Shown: positions 23,762-36,869, numbered from the stretch's first letter. The stretch: 64,000 nucleotides of DNA from Oryza sativa Japonica Group (GCF_034140825.1 NC_089035.1:36615501-36679500); one strand, 5' to 3'. A program made the numbers and translations. Notes: generated from the sequence alone by a model not told the origin.

Positions 23762-24181
23762 TTAAGACGACGTGAACTTGGTGACGGCCTTGGTGCCCTC
23801 AGAGACGGCGTGCTTGGCGAGCTCGCCGGGGAGGACGAGGCGCACCGAGGTCTGGATCTCGCGGGAGGTGATGGTCGGCTTCTTGTTGTAGCGGGCGAGA
23901 CGGGCGGCCTCCTGGGCGAGCTTCTCGAAGATATCGTTGATGAACGAGTTCATGATCGACATGGCCTTGGACGATATCCCGATATCGGGATGCACCTGCT
24001 TGAGGACCTTGAAAATGTAGATCTTATAAGTTTCGACGCTCTTCTTGGCCTTCTTCTTCCCCTTCTTCTCGCCGCCGCCCTCCTTGGCGCCCGGCACCCG
24101 CTTCTCGGCCTTGGGCTTCTTCTCCGCCTTCTCCTCCACCGGCTTCTTCTCCGCGGGCTTCTTCTCCGCCTTGGGCGCCAT
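23762..24181 (-). CDS. Histone H2B
   Basis: Intronless 139-residue core histone. The Lys/Pro/Glu-rich N-terminal tail ([20 protein letters not shown]) is the plant H2B form. The histone fold starts at about residue 45 with [17 protein letters not shown] and contains [17 protein letters not shown], the conserved RKPT-like loop as [13 protein letters not shown], and the C-terminal helix [20 protein letters not shown]. The Lys of AVTKFTSS (about residue 135) corresponds to the monoubiquitination site used during transcription. Length and sequence look fully functional. The promoter carries a TATA box, a CCAAT box and a histone octamer. Confidence 0.97.
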   Translation of the reverse strand: MAPKAEKKPAEKKPVEEKAEKKPKAEKRVPGAKEGGGEKKGKKKAKKSVETYKIYIFKVLKQVHPDIGISSKAMSIMNSFINDIFEKLAQEAARLARYNKKPTITSREIQTSVRLVLPGELAKHAVSEGTKAVTKFTSS

Positions 24182-24309
24182 CGGGAATTCGCTGGAGATG
24201 AACCGCGACGACGACGAGTAGAGGATTTGGGATTTGGAGGCGAGAGGTGGATTGGATTTGATTTGCTTTCGCCGTGTGGGGAATTAGGATGGGGCGGGTG
24301 GGGTGGGGA

Positions 24310-24363
24310 TATATAGGAGTGTGGGGAGGGACGTGATTGGTGGGTTGGGTGGTGGCGCGGATC
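24310..24363 (-). promoter_or_regulatory. Histone promoter module: Oct, CCAAT, TATA
   Basis: Upstream of the H2B gene in transcription order are CGCGGATC (24356-24363), a CCAAT box read as ATTGG on + (24336-24340) and TATATA (24310-24315). The octamer CGCGGATC is the plant histone element linked to S-phase and meristem expression. Read on the plus strand it is exact. Confidence 0.75.
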
Positions 24364-26051
24364 GATGAGGTGGTGGGGCTCGCGGCCGTTGGATTCGTTG
24401 TACGGCTGGATCTTGACGCGCCCCGGCGTGGGGATCCGTGATGTGGCGGCTCCGTGGGTGGGGTTAGGCGGTAAGCTGGAGTTTGGGAAGCGAAATGCAA
24501 GCGGGAAACCCGTGTTTTGGCCAAAGGGAGGAGGCGATTCGAGTTGGAATTTTTCAGGGGATTTTGGCGGGCCGCGCACGGCCCACGACGAGCATTGGGC
24601 CATAGGCGGGGGGAGACCAACCGCCGCTGGGAAGATGGTCGATCCGCCGGCCGCCGGCCGCCGGCCATCCCTGGCCGCTCGCTTCTCCGCCGGCTTACTT
24701 GCCGGCCGGTACGATCCATCCCTACTTTCTCCGTATCCACTCTACATCTCTACAGCCAGGGCCACGCCCATCGCTGGATCTCCTTCTGCGAAGATCTGGT
24801 TTAGATCTACCGGTGGCCTGACCTAGATTTGTTGAATCGATCTAACACCCCCCTGATCTGATGGTAAAGCTTTTGTCGGTTGTCTGGATAATCGTTTAGA
24901 TGCTGTCAACACGCTATTTGTAGGGTTCGTGGCATAGTTGTTGATTTGAGTGAGTTTCGGTCATTTGGGTGCTATGGAATCGTGCTGGTATTACTTAGAA
25001 CGGAGCGCTGAGTTTGATCTGACACGAAAATTAACCTAGGCCCGGTTGGACCTGGTAATTGCAGGTTTGCAGCGCACATGAGCATGAGATTAAGGCTCAT
25101 GGCATATGGCTGTATCACAAATTCACAAATATTTGCTTTGCTTTTTCACAACAATGAGTTGCTGCTGCATGCATTTTAGTTCTCCCAGCAAACCAAAACA
25201 GTACTATCTCATCAGCTGCTATGCTTTGCTAGCCGTTAGCATGGAATGATTGTAGTGACAAAACTTTTTTTTTGGGGGCATATATGTTCCTTATTTCAGT
25301 TATTGAGTTTGGTTACCTTGCCGATTTCACTTACTACTTGTTTGTCATGTACCATCAACATACCTTTACTGGATACAGAAATATTTGTTTGTGTATAGTG
25401 CTGGTGAGACTTACTCCCTCCGTTCCATAAAAAACCAACCTAGTACTGGATGTGACACATCCTATTACAACGAATCTGGACATACATCTGTCCAGATTTG
25501 TTATACTAGAATATGTCACATCCAGTCCTAGATTCACTTTTTTTGGGACGGAGGGAGTATCTTTTAGGAATTGAGAGAAATTCACCTACAGTTTAACATG
25601 TTGCACAGTTGTGCATCCTTGTCATCCTGTGCTGTTTAATGTTTATTTATGTTGTTTGACAGTTATTTTTCTTTCAGTTTCGACAGTCTACTGTTGATGT
25701 TTGTTACCTGTATATATATAACTATGTAACTATCTCCCAAATCTTAATAAAATTGGATGGCCCTTCCTTCGGCCACCCTGGCAAAATAATGTTTATCTAG
25801 TCTGTAATTTTAAAACGTCTGTAAGTTGAAGAGTATGCATTTCCTTTTGTTTCCTCCCTATAGAAACAGTTCAATGCATACCCTTTATCCATAGTTATTA
25901 CATTTTGCTTCAGTTCTTGGATGTTACTAATGCTAGCTAGAACTTATTTGCATTGGCCTTGTTAGTTGTTTCCTCTGCCTCTTGAAAGCTAGGACATGGA
26001 TGCAGATGGCTTTTATGTATCAAAATTTAATTGTGTATGCAAGCCAACAAC
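24364..26051. other. Region upstream of H2B and tRNA; possible short transcript
   Basis: An ATG at 24635 opens a short GC-rich frame that reaches a GT-like donor (CCGGTACGATCC, about 24707), followed by AT-rich, intron-like DNA. This resembles the 5' end of a spliced gene divergent from H2B, but no downstream exon could be identified, so no CDS is called. It contains the Stowaway MITE at 25414-25557. Confidence 0.35.
25414..25557. mobile_element. Stowaway MITE, TA TSD
   Basis: 144 bp with canonical ends CTCCCTCCGTTCCATAAAA and TTTTTTGGGACGGAGGGAG, flanked by TA (25412-25413 and 25558-25559). The interior forms inverted arms around CTGGATGTGACA and its complement. Confidence 0.92.
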
Positions 26052-26124
26052 GATCATATAGCGAAGTGGATATCGCGTTAGATTCCGAATCTAAAAGTCG
26101 TGGGTTCGAATCCCACTATGATCG
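26052..26124 (+). tRNA. tRNA-Arg (anticodon CCG)
   Basis: 73-nt cloverleaf. Acceptor stem GATCATA/TATGATC with discriminator G; D stem GCGA/TCGC; anticodon stem TTAGA/TCTAA with loop TTCCGAA (anticodon CCG, reading CGG); variable loop AAGTC; T stem GTGGG/CCCAC with loop TTCGAAT. All stems pair perfectly, there is no intron, and no CCA is encoded, as expected for a nuclear gene. The downstream T run at about 26144 may serve Pol III termination. A protein frame crossing this site is incidental. Confidence 0.95.
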
Positions 26125-27253
26125 ATTTCCCTTGGCTTTTATTTTTCCTTCTTGTTTCTGGTGTTCTGTTTTCAGCTGACAGGGACATATTGGCATCATC
26201 CACAAGGGCACGAGGTATTCAGAGTTCACTTTTGAATATGGTTGGTCCCAGAACTTTGCTGCCTTTGGAGAGGATTGGCACGGAGTGCAGAGTTCTGCTC
26301 ATTTCTAACTCTTGGGAGTCTTACCATCCGGTTTTACCAGCTGCAACCCTGCAAATACATACAAGCTTGCATGCTTGGAACTTCATGGCTTATCGATTTG
26401 CCTTCTGTAATCTGCTGGTAGCAATTGTGATCTTTCTTTTTACCGGAAATGGGACCATCCAAGCAAGGTTTGCTCGACGATGGTCCATCAGCATTATCCA
26501 AAACATGAGGCTGTGGCGTGGTGTGGTTGCTAGTTTCAGAAAATCTTTTTACGTTCTACCTGTGAGACCATAGTAGATTCAATCCAGAGTTATTGTGTTC
26601 GTATGCGTTGCGTGGAGAAAACATCCGATATATATATTTGTCTGTGGTAGCTTGATTTTGGAAAATTTGCTAGAACAAAAAAGGGATGTATATCATGCGG
26701 CGTAGATTCAGTATCAGGAAACCCTTTTTTTTTTTTTGAGAACTGCAAACTAAAAAGAGTAGTAGTTTGCCTCGAGAGGAAACGAAACACGGTAAGCCAA
26801 TATAGATTTATAACTGATGAATGAGTAAACTCCAGCAAGTATTTTTGTACAGCACCGAGTATTGCTCCATTTATAAGAACATATTACAAAGAACGGACTG
26901 AAACCAGTTTGCAGACATTGTGTTTCAACGTTCAACAGCTAGCAGATCAGGCAGGTGCCTGCTTATATGACGTTTGTTACGAAAATTGTGATGAGTGGCA
27001 GTATTTCAAAGTTTCTCAACGTTTACAGCCCAAGCCACACAAATACAACCAGAGCTTTAGAATAGGTGACAAACATGTCCCAGTGCTATTCAGCCTTCCT
27101 GGGAGACGAAACCGCGACCACCACCAGGCACACTATGGGAAGTACAGAGGGGGAGAAGTGAATTGCTAGTGTCAACTGACATTTGGAAATCGACAGCCAA
27201 ATCATGCACATGTGACGTGGTATGGTTAACTTTCCCCAGTACTGCCGGTTTCT
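26125..27253. other. tRNA to E2 gene spacer, including the E2 3' UTR
   Basis: The right part (about 26.9-27.25 kb) should hold the 3' untranslated region of the minus-strand E2 gene. Nothing else is recognised. Confidence 0.45.
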
Positions 27254-30200
27254 TCAGAGCATTTCTTGTGATTTCCTTACAAGGCGCCTAACCTTTTTCT
27301 TGAAGTCATCCCTCTTCTCTCTCCATTCCTTCTGCGCAAGAACAGTAGGCAGAAGTTCAGAACAAAGGTCCACCAAACAGCAGGCAAAATACACTACGCA
27401 TTGTCCTGACTACAATTTTCTGTGTGTTTAAAAAGTCATTCAAATGTCTGGTGTGTAAATTCACAGATGTTTCAAGGACTATAGCAGTACCTGAGAAAAT
27501 TCTCAGGGCTGCAACTAACCAAATAAATAGGTGAATATCTAAGATGAAAGGTACATGCAGAATCCAGTATGCAAATGTTGATAATAAAGTTAAATGGTTT
27601 TTGGACTGGAAGTTAGATTATTTTGTAGGATCTGCCAACTCTGTGTTTTCCCTATTGACAAGTACTTCAACTCTTCCCCCATCCCTCCGTGACAGATAAA
27701 ATGCCATATACACCAAGGCCCAGGAGGAACAGAGTTCTCAATTTCCATAGCAAATGTTAAGTGAACTTACAGCTGCTTCAATATTTGCTGGTGATTCATC
27801 ATTTGGACCAGAAAGCATCGAAATGATGCTCAGAACTATGCTCTCAACCTGTAAATGGAAAACACTCATTAAAATTACAAGAATCAGGAATATGATGATT
27901 AGACAGTAAAAAATGGCTACTTACAAAAAGCTAGAGAAGATAAACATATGATCATGACAAGATCAGTGACAAAACAAACAAGTAACTTTGCAGCATTGTT
28001 CAAAATATGACTATTATTCAAATGCAAGATTCAAATGCTACAATTACTTTTGACTTTTCAGTATACCAGAAGCTGAGTTTGATATGTCAACGATGGAATT
28101 TGTAGTGATGTTTCAAGCTATCATACTATAAATTACCGAAGGTTACACCAACTCTACATATAAGGCTTCTTATACTTTGAAGTTTGAAAGGATTTACTAT
28201 CTGAACTAGATAATATCAGATGCACAAAGATTCTTATGCAAGTTTAATAACTTGCTAGTCCAAAGAAAATAACGCATTGCACTTTACAGTAACAATATTA
28301 GAGATAAAAGGATTACAAAAACGAAACTCTAGGTGGAAGGCAAAAAAGTTATCATGAATATCCAAAATGCAAAACAAAGCCATCATCATTGTTCACAATT
28401 TTAGGAAATATTTGCAGTGTGGTGTTATGCCCGTGTATTGCATTGCAGATGCTTAACAAACTCCCAAATTTGCATCACAAGCTCTTTCCTTTGTCAAAGC
28501 TTATTGATTATTTATGTAAGAAAATTCAGCAGACAATACCCTCCAGGCCTCCACGCAGAATATATGTCAAGTTGTCAACAAAATGGAACTAGTGCAGAAC
28601 AGAATGAAAAGGGAAGAAATTGCTTGCATCATAGACACCATAATTCGTACCGTATGCACTGGTGTCCAACGCTCACTCGCAAGCTCATAACCATTGGGAT
28701 CATCACCAGGCGGATGAAGAATAGAAATGCATACACGTCCATCCGGATAAACTGGCAATTGACCAATATTATGCTGTGTTAAAATTATGGATCATGGAGT
28801 TACAGAAACATGAAGTTACAATGAGGAAAGCTGACCATTTGGATGCCACATTTCTGAGGTAAATCTGACAGTTGGAGGACTGTTAGGATAATTCTGTGGA
28901 AAGCTCATTATTGCATTAAAGTAACCTCCATCACTGAAAATAAATGTCATTGTCACAAGGCAGTTTGAGAAAGAACAGTTTAGATCATCAAGCTAACAGC
29001 CCAAACACCAAAGATGAATAGATGACAAATCAGCAAGCACATGAAAAGGGCTCTATATCTGAAATAAGGACTGTTATCAGTTACCACTTACTAGAAGTTT
29101 AAACCATAGTAGCTAACTCATTTTGAGCTCATATCAAATGTTTACACATTTGAGATTCTGGACCATGGAACAAGCAAACCAGTAAATTCGTTTAATGTGT
29201 AAAGAATCCTTCTGTCCAAGCCAAGAAAACACCAAAGAGCGCATTATTTGAAAGTAGAAAATATATTGAACGCATATGCAAGCTCCCTGACAAGAGTGCA
29301 CGATTCCATTTTAAGCTTACCGAGACTATTCTTTAGTTTTCTTTCAAATAACTAGCTGGGTGGCCCGCGCAATTGCGCGGCTAGCATCCGTACAAAACTA
29401 TCTATCTTTTACATATGATTTTACTTAAAATTTGTTAAACAACTATCTCGTTGTCTTGGGACATTGGACCGAACCTTATCATCTCGGTGTTTCTACTTTT
29501 ATAGTTTATAAGAGTCACGTCGGTCGCTACCACTTACTCCTTTGTCACATCTCCGTTATTTGCTTGCTCGATCTACTATTGCTTCTATTCATTCTCCTTA
29601 GAACCTTAAAAATTATATCTTGTAGTTTTTAGAGTTTATTGGCTTGTTTGGTTTCATTTTTATAATATTTAGAAGTTCCGTCAAATGCTGCCAATGTACT
29701 TCTCTACGGCCAGTCCACTATCCTCTCTTTATTAACATTGGGATTTTAAAAATCGAACATAATTATCTAGAAAGTCCCGTCAAACGCTACCATTGTACTC
29801 CTCTACGGCCCGTCCACTGCCTCATCTCTTTATTAATATTGGGATTTTAAAATTCGAACATAATTATCTAAGAAGTCCCGCCAAACCTTTAGCGGCTTTG
29901 CCAATGTACTCCTCTACGGCTCGTCCACTGCTTCCCCTCTTTGTTATTATTGATATTTTAAAATTTAAACATGATTATCATTGGAGTTTATTTGTTAATT
30001 TCTAGAAATCCTGCCAAACCATCAACGGCTTTGCCACTGTACTCTTCTATGGCTCGCCCGCTGCCTCCCCTCAAACGTTGTGACAGTGCTACTTAACAAC
30101 ATGTCTGTGTTCCTCCTCTTAATCTTAATTGGGATTCTATTTGGAGTTCTGTTTATAATTTTTAGATGTACCATCAACCGTCATCTACTACTTTACAGGC

Positions 30201-32816
30201 ATGTTGTTTCTCCTTTTTATTATCATTTGTCATCATTGTATTCTAGATGGACTTTTTTTTTTGAAAATTCTATATTCTTTATTCTGGCATTTTATTTATA
30301 AATTGTATTCCTGCATGAACTCTTCTATAATTTTTAGAAGTCCTGTTAAACACCGCCACTGTACTCCTTTATGGGGTGCCCACTGCCTCTTCTCTTTATT
30401 TTCATTGGGATTTTAAAAAAACAAACATAATTATCGTGTTAGTTCAGCTTTTACTTTCTAGAAGTTCCGCCAATCCGTTAATGGCTTTGCCAATGTACTC
30501 ATCTACAGCTCGCCTGTTGCCTCCCCTCTTTATTGTTTTTGATATTTTAAAAATTGTACATGATTATCATTGGGTTTATTTTTTGTTTCTTTCTAGAAGT
30601 CCAGCCAACCGCTATAACCATACCGCATAACGATCTATCCATCGTTCCCCCTCTTAATCCTCATTGGGATTCTATTTGGGTTTTTTTTCAAATTTGTAGA
30701 TGTCCCATCAACCGTCACCACTCAATTTCTTTACAGGCATGACCATGATCCAACTGCTTATATTTTTTAATCCGAGAATTTGTAAGTCTTGAGAGCAAAC
30801 GTAGAGACTTCTTTTTACATTACTTTATTAAAATAATAGATAGAATATTTTATTTATATAAAACTACATCGATCAATATACACCATTAAAATTTAGATCC
30901 TTTAAATACTTCACTTTTTATTATTAATATGGTGATTTCCGCCGCTTCTCAGCATTGCCCCATTCTCGGAGTATGAGCTATAACATATGGACCCTAAATA
31001 CAGAGAAAGCTATTAGGGAATCTTGTTACTAAGAATTTTATTTTAAAAAAACATATTGTCTCTAAAGATTATGCGATAGTGCAAAACTTGAATGTGGTTG
31101 AAGGAGTTTGGATGCCCAGTTGTTTTGTCTCCCCTACACATGATTTTGTACAGGACGTGTCACAGTTGTGCATATTTATGATTTCTAATTTTGCTATGCA
31201 GACATGACGTGTTTGTCTCGTGTCAGTAAATTAAGTTTCCTAATTTGATTTTGATTTCAAAGGCTACTGCATAGCATGCACCAAAATTCTAGTTCCACGC
31301 TCTTTCACGTGTCCGATTCAAAAAGTCAAAGAGTCAAGCTTTTACATATATTTTGATTAAATCTCAACCCTTATAGTCTAGATTTGTTATGATCTAACGG
31401 TGTAGGTTTTTTCTTTTTCCCCGATTAATGTGAAAATTTCTAGCCTCCACGGTGAACGTGGTGCCTTCTTTTCGAGCTGTCTTAATAATATAATAGATGT
31501 GGTGTTGTAGTTTGCAACTAGTAACCACACTCATTACTCCATCTATTACATAATTAAAACAGCAGTATGGCAATTGTAATTTTACAAATAAACCTGAAAG
31601 ATGCATAGCAAATGCGATTGTATATCTAATAGTCTATCCCCATTGCATTGGAAATTCAGCTAGTTTTAATTATGTCACATGCAGGTTGAGTTGAACCTAC
31701 TGCCAGTTCTTCGGGTTCCTTTCCTAAAACAGCATCCCTGTACCTTTATGTTAATCCATTTATCACTCATTAGATTGGACTATTGTATTTCCAGCATGTG
31801 GTCCAATAGTGCAAACTAGCTGCTCTGGACGGATTTCTGGATTTTAAACATAAATTCTACGAAAGAAAAATCCATTCATGCACCAAACACCAGATGAAAT
31901 TAGAATGTAACTTGGTTGATACATCGGTACTACTTGAAACAAGAGTGAAAAACTTGCCAGGTCAATTACCGGCAAGAAAGCACTAATAAATAAGCTGAAG
32001 CATATCTTCCCCAAAATTTTATGAGGGCATAAACTCTTACATTGAGAACATGAGCTGCCCAGTTTATCCCCATTAATAGAAAAACACAGTCAGTCTAATC
32101 GATACATAGGTTTCCATTTCCATGATGTAGTTTAAGAATCTGACCCCAGACTGTCATGAACCTTTACCCACACATATGCATATAGAAATATGCGCAATCT
32201 AAATGTGAACATGCAAACTGCCACCACTTCAACAAACCCATCCTGCAAAACGAGCTACCCATGCCTCATCCACACATCCAGTTCAAACCAAACTCATTGA
32301 AATGGGCATCAACCATGAAAGCTAGTCGTAGGACTGTGGTAGCTATGCAAACCTTCCAAGAACCTAAAATCATCGCAAAATTCAATCGGAAGCCAACCTC
32401 AAGCCACGGTTAGAAACGAATTCAAGATTCTGCCTCCAATTCGCGGGTATACACGAAAAAACTCCACTCGCATGGCATGAACACGGATGAGGCAGATGAT
32501 TCATGGAAGCATGCATCGAATTGGAGAGAGAATCCAACTCACTATAGGGTGTCAGGCGGGCCGATGATTGTGACCTGCCACTCGAAGACGTTGCTGTCGT
32601 CGACTAACCCAGCCGAGAACCCATCCACGGGGTGCTTCGCGAGATCTGCACCAATCACCAAACCACAAACCCAACCCCGAAATCGATCAATCCACGGATG
32701 AAAAAAAAGGGGCGCAAACAGAACACCGACGAACGAGGACGAAGCGAGCCGCATGGATCCGCACCTTTCAGCTGCTTCTGCAGGAGGAGGCTCGCCTGGC
32801 TGATGGTAGCCGCCAT
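27254..32816 (-). CDS. Ubiquitin-conjugating enzyme E2, UBC7/UBE2G type
   Basis: Six coding exons on the minus strand: 32765-32816, 32543-32645, 28836-28933, 28651-28751, 27771-27848 and 27254-27331. They total 510 nt (169 aa), and every junction keeps phase with GT-AG borders. The UBC fold shows the HPN motif (82-84), catalytic Cys92 in [11 protein letters not shown], and the acidic-loop insertion [13 protein letters not shown] that defines the UBC7/UBE2G group. These E2s make Lys48-linked chains, notably in ER-associated degradation with HRD1/DOA10-type ligases; that role is inferred from the family. The protein has no C-terminal membrane anchor. Intron 2 is 3.6 kb and holds a Helitron in the same orientation as the gene. 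The start is the only ATG giving a full N-terminal helix. Confidence 0.95.
29352..31497 (-). mobile_element. Non-autonomous Helitron in intron 2 of the E2 gene
   Basis: Read on the minus strand, it starts TCTATTATATTATTAAGA at 31497, preceded by A. It ends with the hairpin CCGCGCAATTGCGCGG followed about ten bases later by CTAG and then T at 29351. These are the diagnostic Helitron features: 5' TC, 3' hairpin plus CTAR, insertion between A and T, no target duplication. At 2,146 bp it shows no Rep/helicase reading frame, so it would depend on an autonomous partner. The interior (about 29665-30640) is a degenerate array of 100-140-bp units. Confidence 0.9.
29665..30640. repeat. Degenerate tandem units inside the Helitron
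   Basis: A block beginning GAAGTCCCGTCAAACGCTAC (or variants), continuing through CCACTGTACTCCTCTACGG and TTTATTATTGGGATTTTAAA, recurs at about 29670, 29770, 29873, 30005, 30336, 30460 and 30595. The units have diverged strongly and differ in length by small insertions. They encode nothing. Confidence 0.75.
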
Positions 32817-33959
32817 GAGATCGGCGTGGCTAGGGTTTTTGCGGCGGGCGCAGGAGAATAATTCTCGGCCTCTGCAGGAAGCGGCGACGCGAATCGATAG
32901 GCGCCGTGGGGCGCCTTATTTATAGAGAGACGGAGGAGGCGACGAGGAGAGCTCGGCGAGATGAATCAGGAAAGGAAGAAGGAGAGAGAGGACGATAAGG
33001 GAAGGAAAGAGGGAGAAAATGTGGAGCAGCAGAGCAGGCGGATAAAATGGGAAGCACCGTTTTGGGTAAAGGGCTTTTCGGTTGTTTAACCGTTTAACTA
33101 TGATGATGTTTTTTGTGTACTATTTCAGAGCAAGTAATAATTCTTTTAGATAAGCTTTTGTAGTAATTCAAAGCTAGTCAGATTCTGCAGCATCACGCAA
33201 ACGATCGTGTAGCTTTGACATTTCGTAATTCCGTCCATTCTCGAATGCTCTCCGAGCAGGCCCAGAATGCAGGATTGTAGTACCACGCATCTGTCAACTG
33301 CTTCGGATTCATCGCCATGTACGCGCATCCCGGGGGGAATGGCCGACATGCCGCTTGTGCCATTGAACAGAGTCCACGAGCGAAGGATGGACACGGTATG
33401 GCGCCCGCGGCCAGTTGACGAATCGAGCGAAGCGCGAGCGCGGAGGGGAGCACCCCCTGGACGCTGCCGTTCGCGGTTTGGAGCACGCGACACCGAGTGG
33501 TAAACCGTAAACGCGAAAACTGAACGAGTGAGCCGACAAGATTTGGGGGGGCGTAGGCAGTCACGTCGGGTTCCCCCGCCCGTCGGTTTGGCTGCGATAT
33601 GACGAGTCAGCCGCCGATCGACCGCCTGTGCTGTGCGGTGCCGTGCGGTGATTTCCCCCCGCGGCAACCGACGCGCACCAAGAACAGAGCGTACGCAGCT
33701 CGGATTGAACGGTGAATCGGTGATCGGCTTGGTTGCCGCAGGTAGAGGGGACCCATGTCACCACTCACCCGCCGTCTCACGCTCGCCCACGCGAATTGCT
33801 CGGTCGAACATTGGCGGGAGGCGAGCTCATCGTGGTGGTCAACAGGCTTTCGAAAGATTCCCGTCCTGATATCTCCTTTCACAGATACGCTCATACTCAA
33901 TTACGCAAGCACAGCAAGTAGACCGTGGTTCCTACATGTGTCTTATACACACACGTTTA
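32817..33959. other. Promoter side of the E2 gene and intergenic DNA
   Basis: The TATA box of the E2 gene is at 32917-32924 (TATAAATA on the minus strand, about 100 bases from the ATG). The rest is GC-rich, with overlapping frames on both strands that show no domain. Confidence 0.45.
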
Positions 33960-34208
33960 GAGCAAGTATAATAGTGAGTATAAGCCTACTATAAACTTAC
34001 GTGGAGAAGAGATGTAACAAAATATTAAGAGTGTTGGCTCTTATGCAAGAGCTAGCTTAACACAATTTCAAAAATAAATACATTAATGCATATAAGTGTA
34101 AGATAGAGAAAGTAGAAGAAAATTATAGTTAACATTATAACTAATCTACTATATATGTTGGCTTTAAAATAAGATAATAGTAGAAATTGAGCTATACTAT
34201 TCTTGCTC
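33960..34208. mobile_element. Tourist-like MITE, TTA TSD
   Basis: 249 bp with inverted ends GAGCAAGTATAATAG and CTATACTATTCTTGCTC, flanked by TTA (33957-33959 and 34209-34211), as for PIF/Harbinger MITEs. It is related to the three-element cluster at 37429-38174. Confidence 0.85.
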
Positions 34209-35544
34209 TTACCCGCATCTAGCATCTAAGTAGATGCATAGGGTAGACGGATATAAAACAATCACGCACAACAAAGAAGGACACCGCTTTTGCACCCAAA
34301 AGGAAAGAACGAGACCCACCACCACTCGTCCACTGGGGGCTACGAAACCTACAAATTCGGCACCCACTTTCCGTCCCGAGAGACGCGATAGGACGGGCTG
34401 TTGATTTCCCGGACCCCGGACGGTCCCGCGCGACTCCCACCACCCGCTTCCCTTCCCTGGTCCACTCCAGTACTCCACCACCACCACCCAAGGAACGCGC
34501 GATAGCGAGCGGATCTCGCCCTCGCCTTCGGGTCCTCGCGATCGTATCGCATCGCATCGCATCCCCGCCCGCGCGCGAGGCGGAGTCGCACGCGCGTTCC
34601 CGCGCCACCAATAGTGCGGTCAGGAACCTGATGACCTCGCGGCTGACGCGCCGGGACGGCGCACACGCTGACCCGACCCGGCGGAGAGGCCATTCGCCCC
34701 CAAATTGGCCTCTGTTTCCCGCAATCCTTTTGCTGTTTCGGGGAATCGTTTGCCGTGCCGGGGAAAGCCGGCGTCGCTCTCATCTCTTGCTGGTGCAAGT
34801 CGCTGTTTTCTTCGTCAGGATAACGATGGATCTACTGTTTCGTAGGCTTGGCCTTTTCTTAACCCTGCATGTAGCGGCAACACCCCCCGCTGATAATGGT
34901 ATGGACGATGTAGGCGGGAGCTGGAGAGGACACATGAACAGCAAAGAGCGTTTCAATTCTTTCCACCACATCTGCACAGTTGCACGCGATGGGGACCGTC
35001 AGGTATGGCGTGTTGACAACGAGCGTTTTAATTCGACAACATATCTGGCGATGACAACGGAGAGCGCCATACGACCAACAAGTCAACAACTCATATTAAT
35101 GCATCGAGATCAAAACATGTTTACTTTGTTGCTAATAATTAATCTTTTCGAATTTTGGTAGTATTTTATGGGTCAAATTTGGAGCCTTGCCATATTTTGG
35201 TGGAGTTTTTGTGAAAGAAAACTTATGGAATTATCAACTTTTAGTAAGTCGGTAATGGTAAGGCTATATTTAGTTTATTATAAAAAACAGAAATACTAGA
35301 AGAAATACTAGAATGCAATAATATAGTTTATGTTGCTGACGTCATGTTTGGCACCAGATCTATTCCATTCCGAAATGGTATAGCGTTCCCTAGTAACTCT
35401 ATAAGAAAATTGGTAGATTTACAATTGACAAAAAAATAAATTTGACACTTGCATGGAACCCTTAGAAGACGAAACTATAGGCTTCCGTTGCAGCCACACT
35501 ACGTTATGTCTAAAGAGAAACAAGCCTGGCCCATTCTACGGCTT
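34209..35544. other. Intergenic DNA, nothing supported
   Basis: A GC-rich part (34.3-34.8 kb) resembles promoter or leader DNA. A 176-codon frame at 34631-35161 (+) has no domain and runs into AT-rich sequence, so it is not called a gene. Confidence 0.4.
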
Positions 35545-36679
35545 CGTACGAACATGGGAACATGTCCCTCGTTGTCACCAAATTACAGAATCGTCTCTCA
35601 ACCAAAAAATCTGATATATGGCATCCCTCAACTTACAAAATCGGGTTACTCTAGGCCTTTAGGCGATATTGACCCCCTATTTTATCCGATATGGCAGCTG
35701 AGTTAGATGGGACCCACGTGGGCCCTTCACGTCAGCAGCTCAATATTCTCTCCCCTCTTTCCCATCCAATCCTCATTCCTCTCTTTAGGGCCAGCAACGG
35801 GTGGGGTGGCGGTTAGCAGGAGAGGCGCACCTCTCACACCGACTGGTGGGAAGATACTCGATGGCAGCGGTGGGTAGGGTACACAAGCGTGGCACGAGGC
35901 GTGGGATGAGAGCCACGTGTCGATGCTCCAGTGGCAGTAGTCCCCCGCTCAGTTCCGGGTGCGGGCGGTCGACGTCAATGCAGATGATGTCGAACTGCAA
36001 TCTTTCATCTCCTGCGTGTTCCGCGTCATCACGAGAGAGGAGCGCGGCATCGAGGACTCCTCTTTTGGGGACGTCGTCGACAGGTCGATGACCAGTGTTC
36101 AGAACTGCACGTGGGACGCAAATGGAGTCAGAAACGACAAAAGATGCGGGGTTGGAGTCGGGGGAGAGGGGGCCGTGCTAGTAGAGGAGGAAAAGGCCGA
36201 GGTGGGAGCCGTAGATCTAGAAGTGGTAGAGGTCAGGGACGAAGTCGAGGGAGAGGTGTGGCAAGGAGGCGGTGAGTGGCTCGAAGACATGGAGGGTATG
36301 TTTCGGTTTCTCCTGTAAAGCATGGAAAGGAGGCTTCTATCGGTAATCACCAGAGCACGCTAGTGGAAATTATGAGAGGCGCACGGCAGCCAGTGGGGAG
36401 AGGCCGCCGCAGCTGTGTGGAGTCCATTGTCGTGCCACGCGTGTCTACCCCGCTCGTCGCTGGCCACCGCATGCTTCTCCCTGCCGGCCACCACCCCTTG
36501 CCCCTCCCCAGCCACGTTGGAGAGAAGTAGGATAGGAAAAGAGGGGGAGAAGATTAAGGTGCTAACATGTGGGGGCCATGTGAGGCTCACGTTGGCTCAG
36601 CTGTCATGTCGGACAAAACCGAGGTCAATACCGCCTAAAGATCGAGGGTTACCCGGTTTTATAAGATGAGGGATATATA

Positions 36680-36869
36680 CAGGGGCAGATCAATTTGTGG
36701 GGGGAGGGGGGGCTCAATTACGCAGTTTCTTCAACTTCCAGCCATTTAGGAACCTTTAATTTATCATTCATGGTGAAAAAATCGAAAGGGGTGCTCCAGG
36801 GATATCCATGGGTCTTGTGGGTTTAGGGGGGACTCAAGTTCCCCCTGCACCCACGTTGGATCCGCCCGT

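Noticed and set aside
26100-26573. 157-codon plus-strand frame
   Set aside because: Starts inside the tRNA gene and has no domain.
34631-35161. 176-codon plus-strand frame
   Set aside because: No domain; runs from GC-rich into AT-rich DNA without coding bias.
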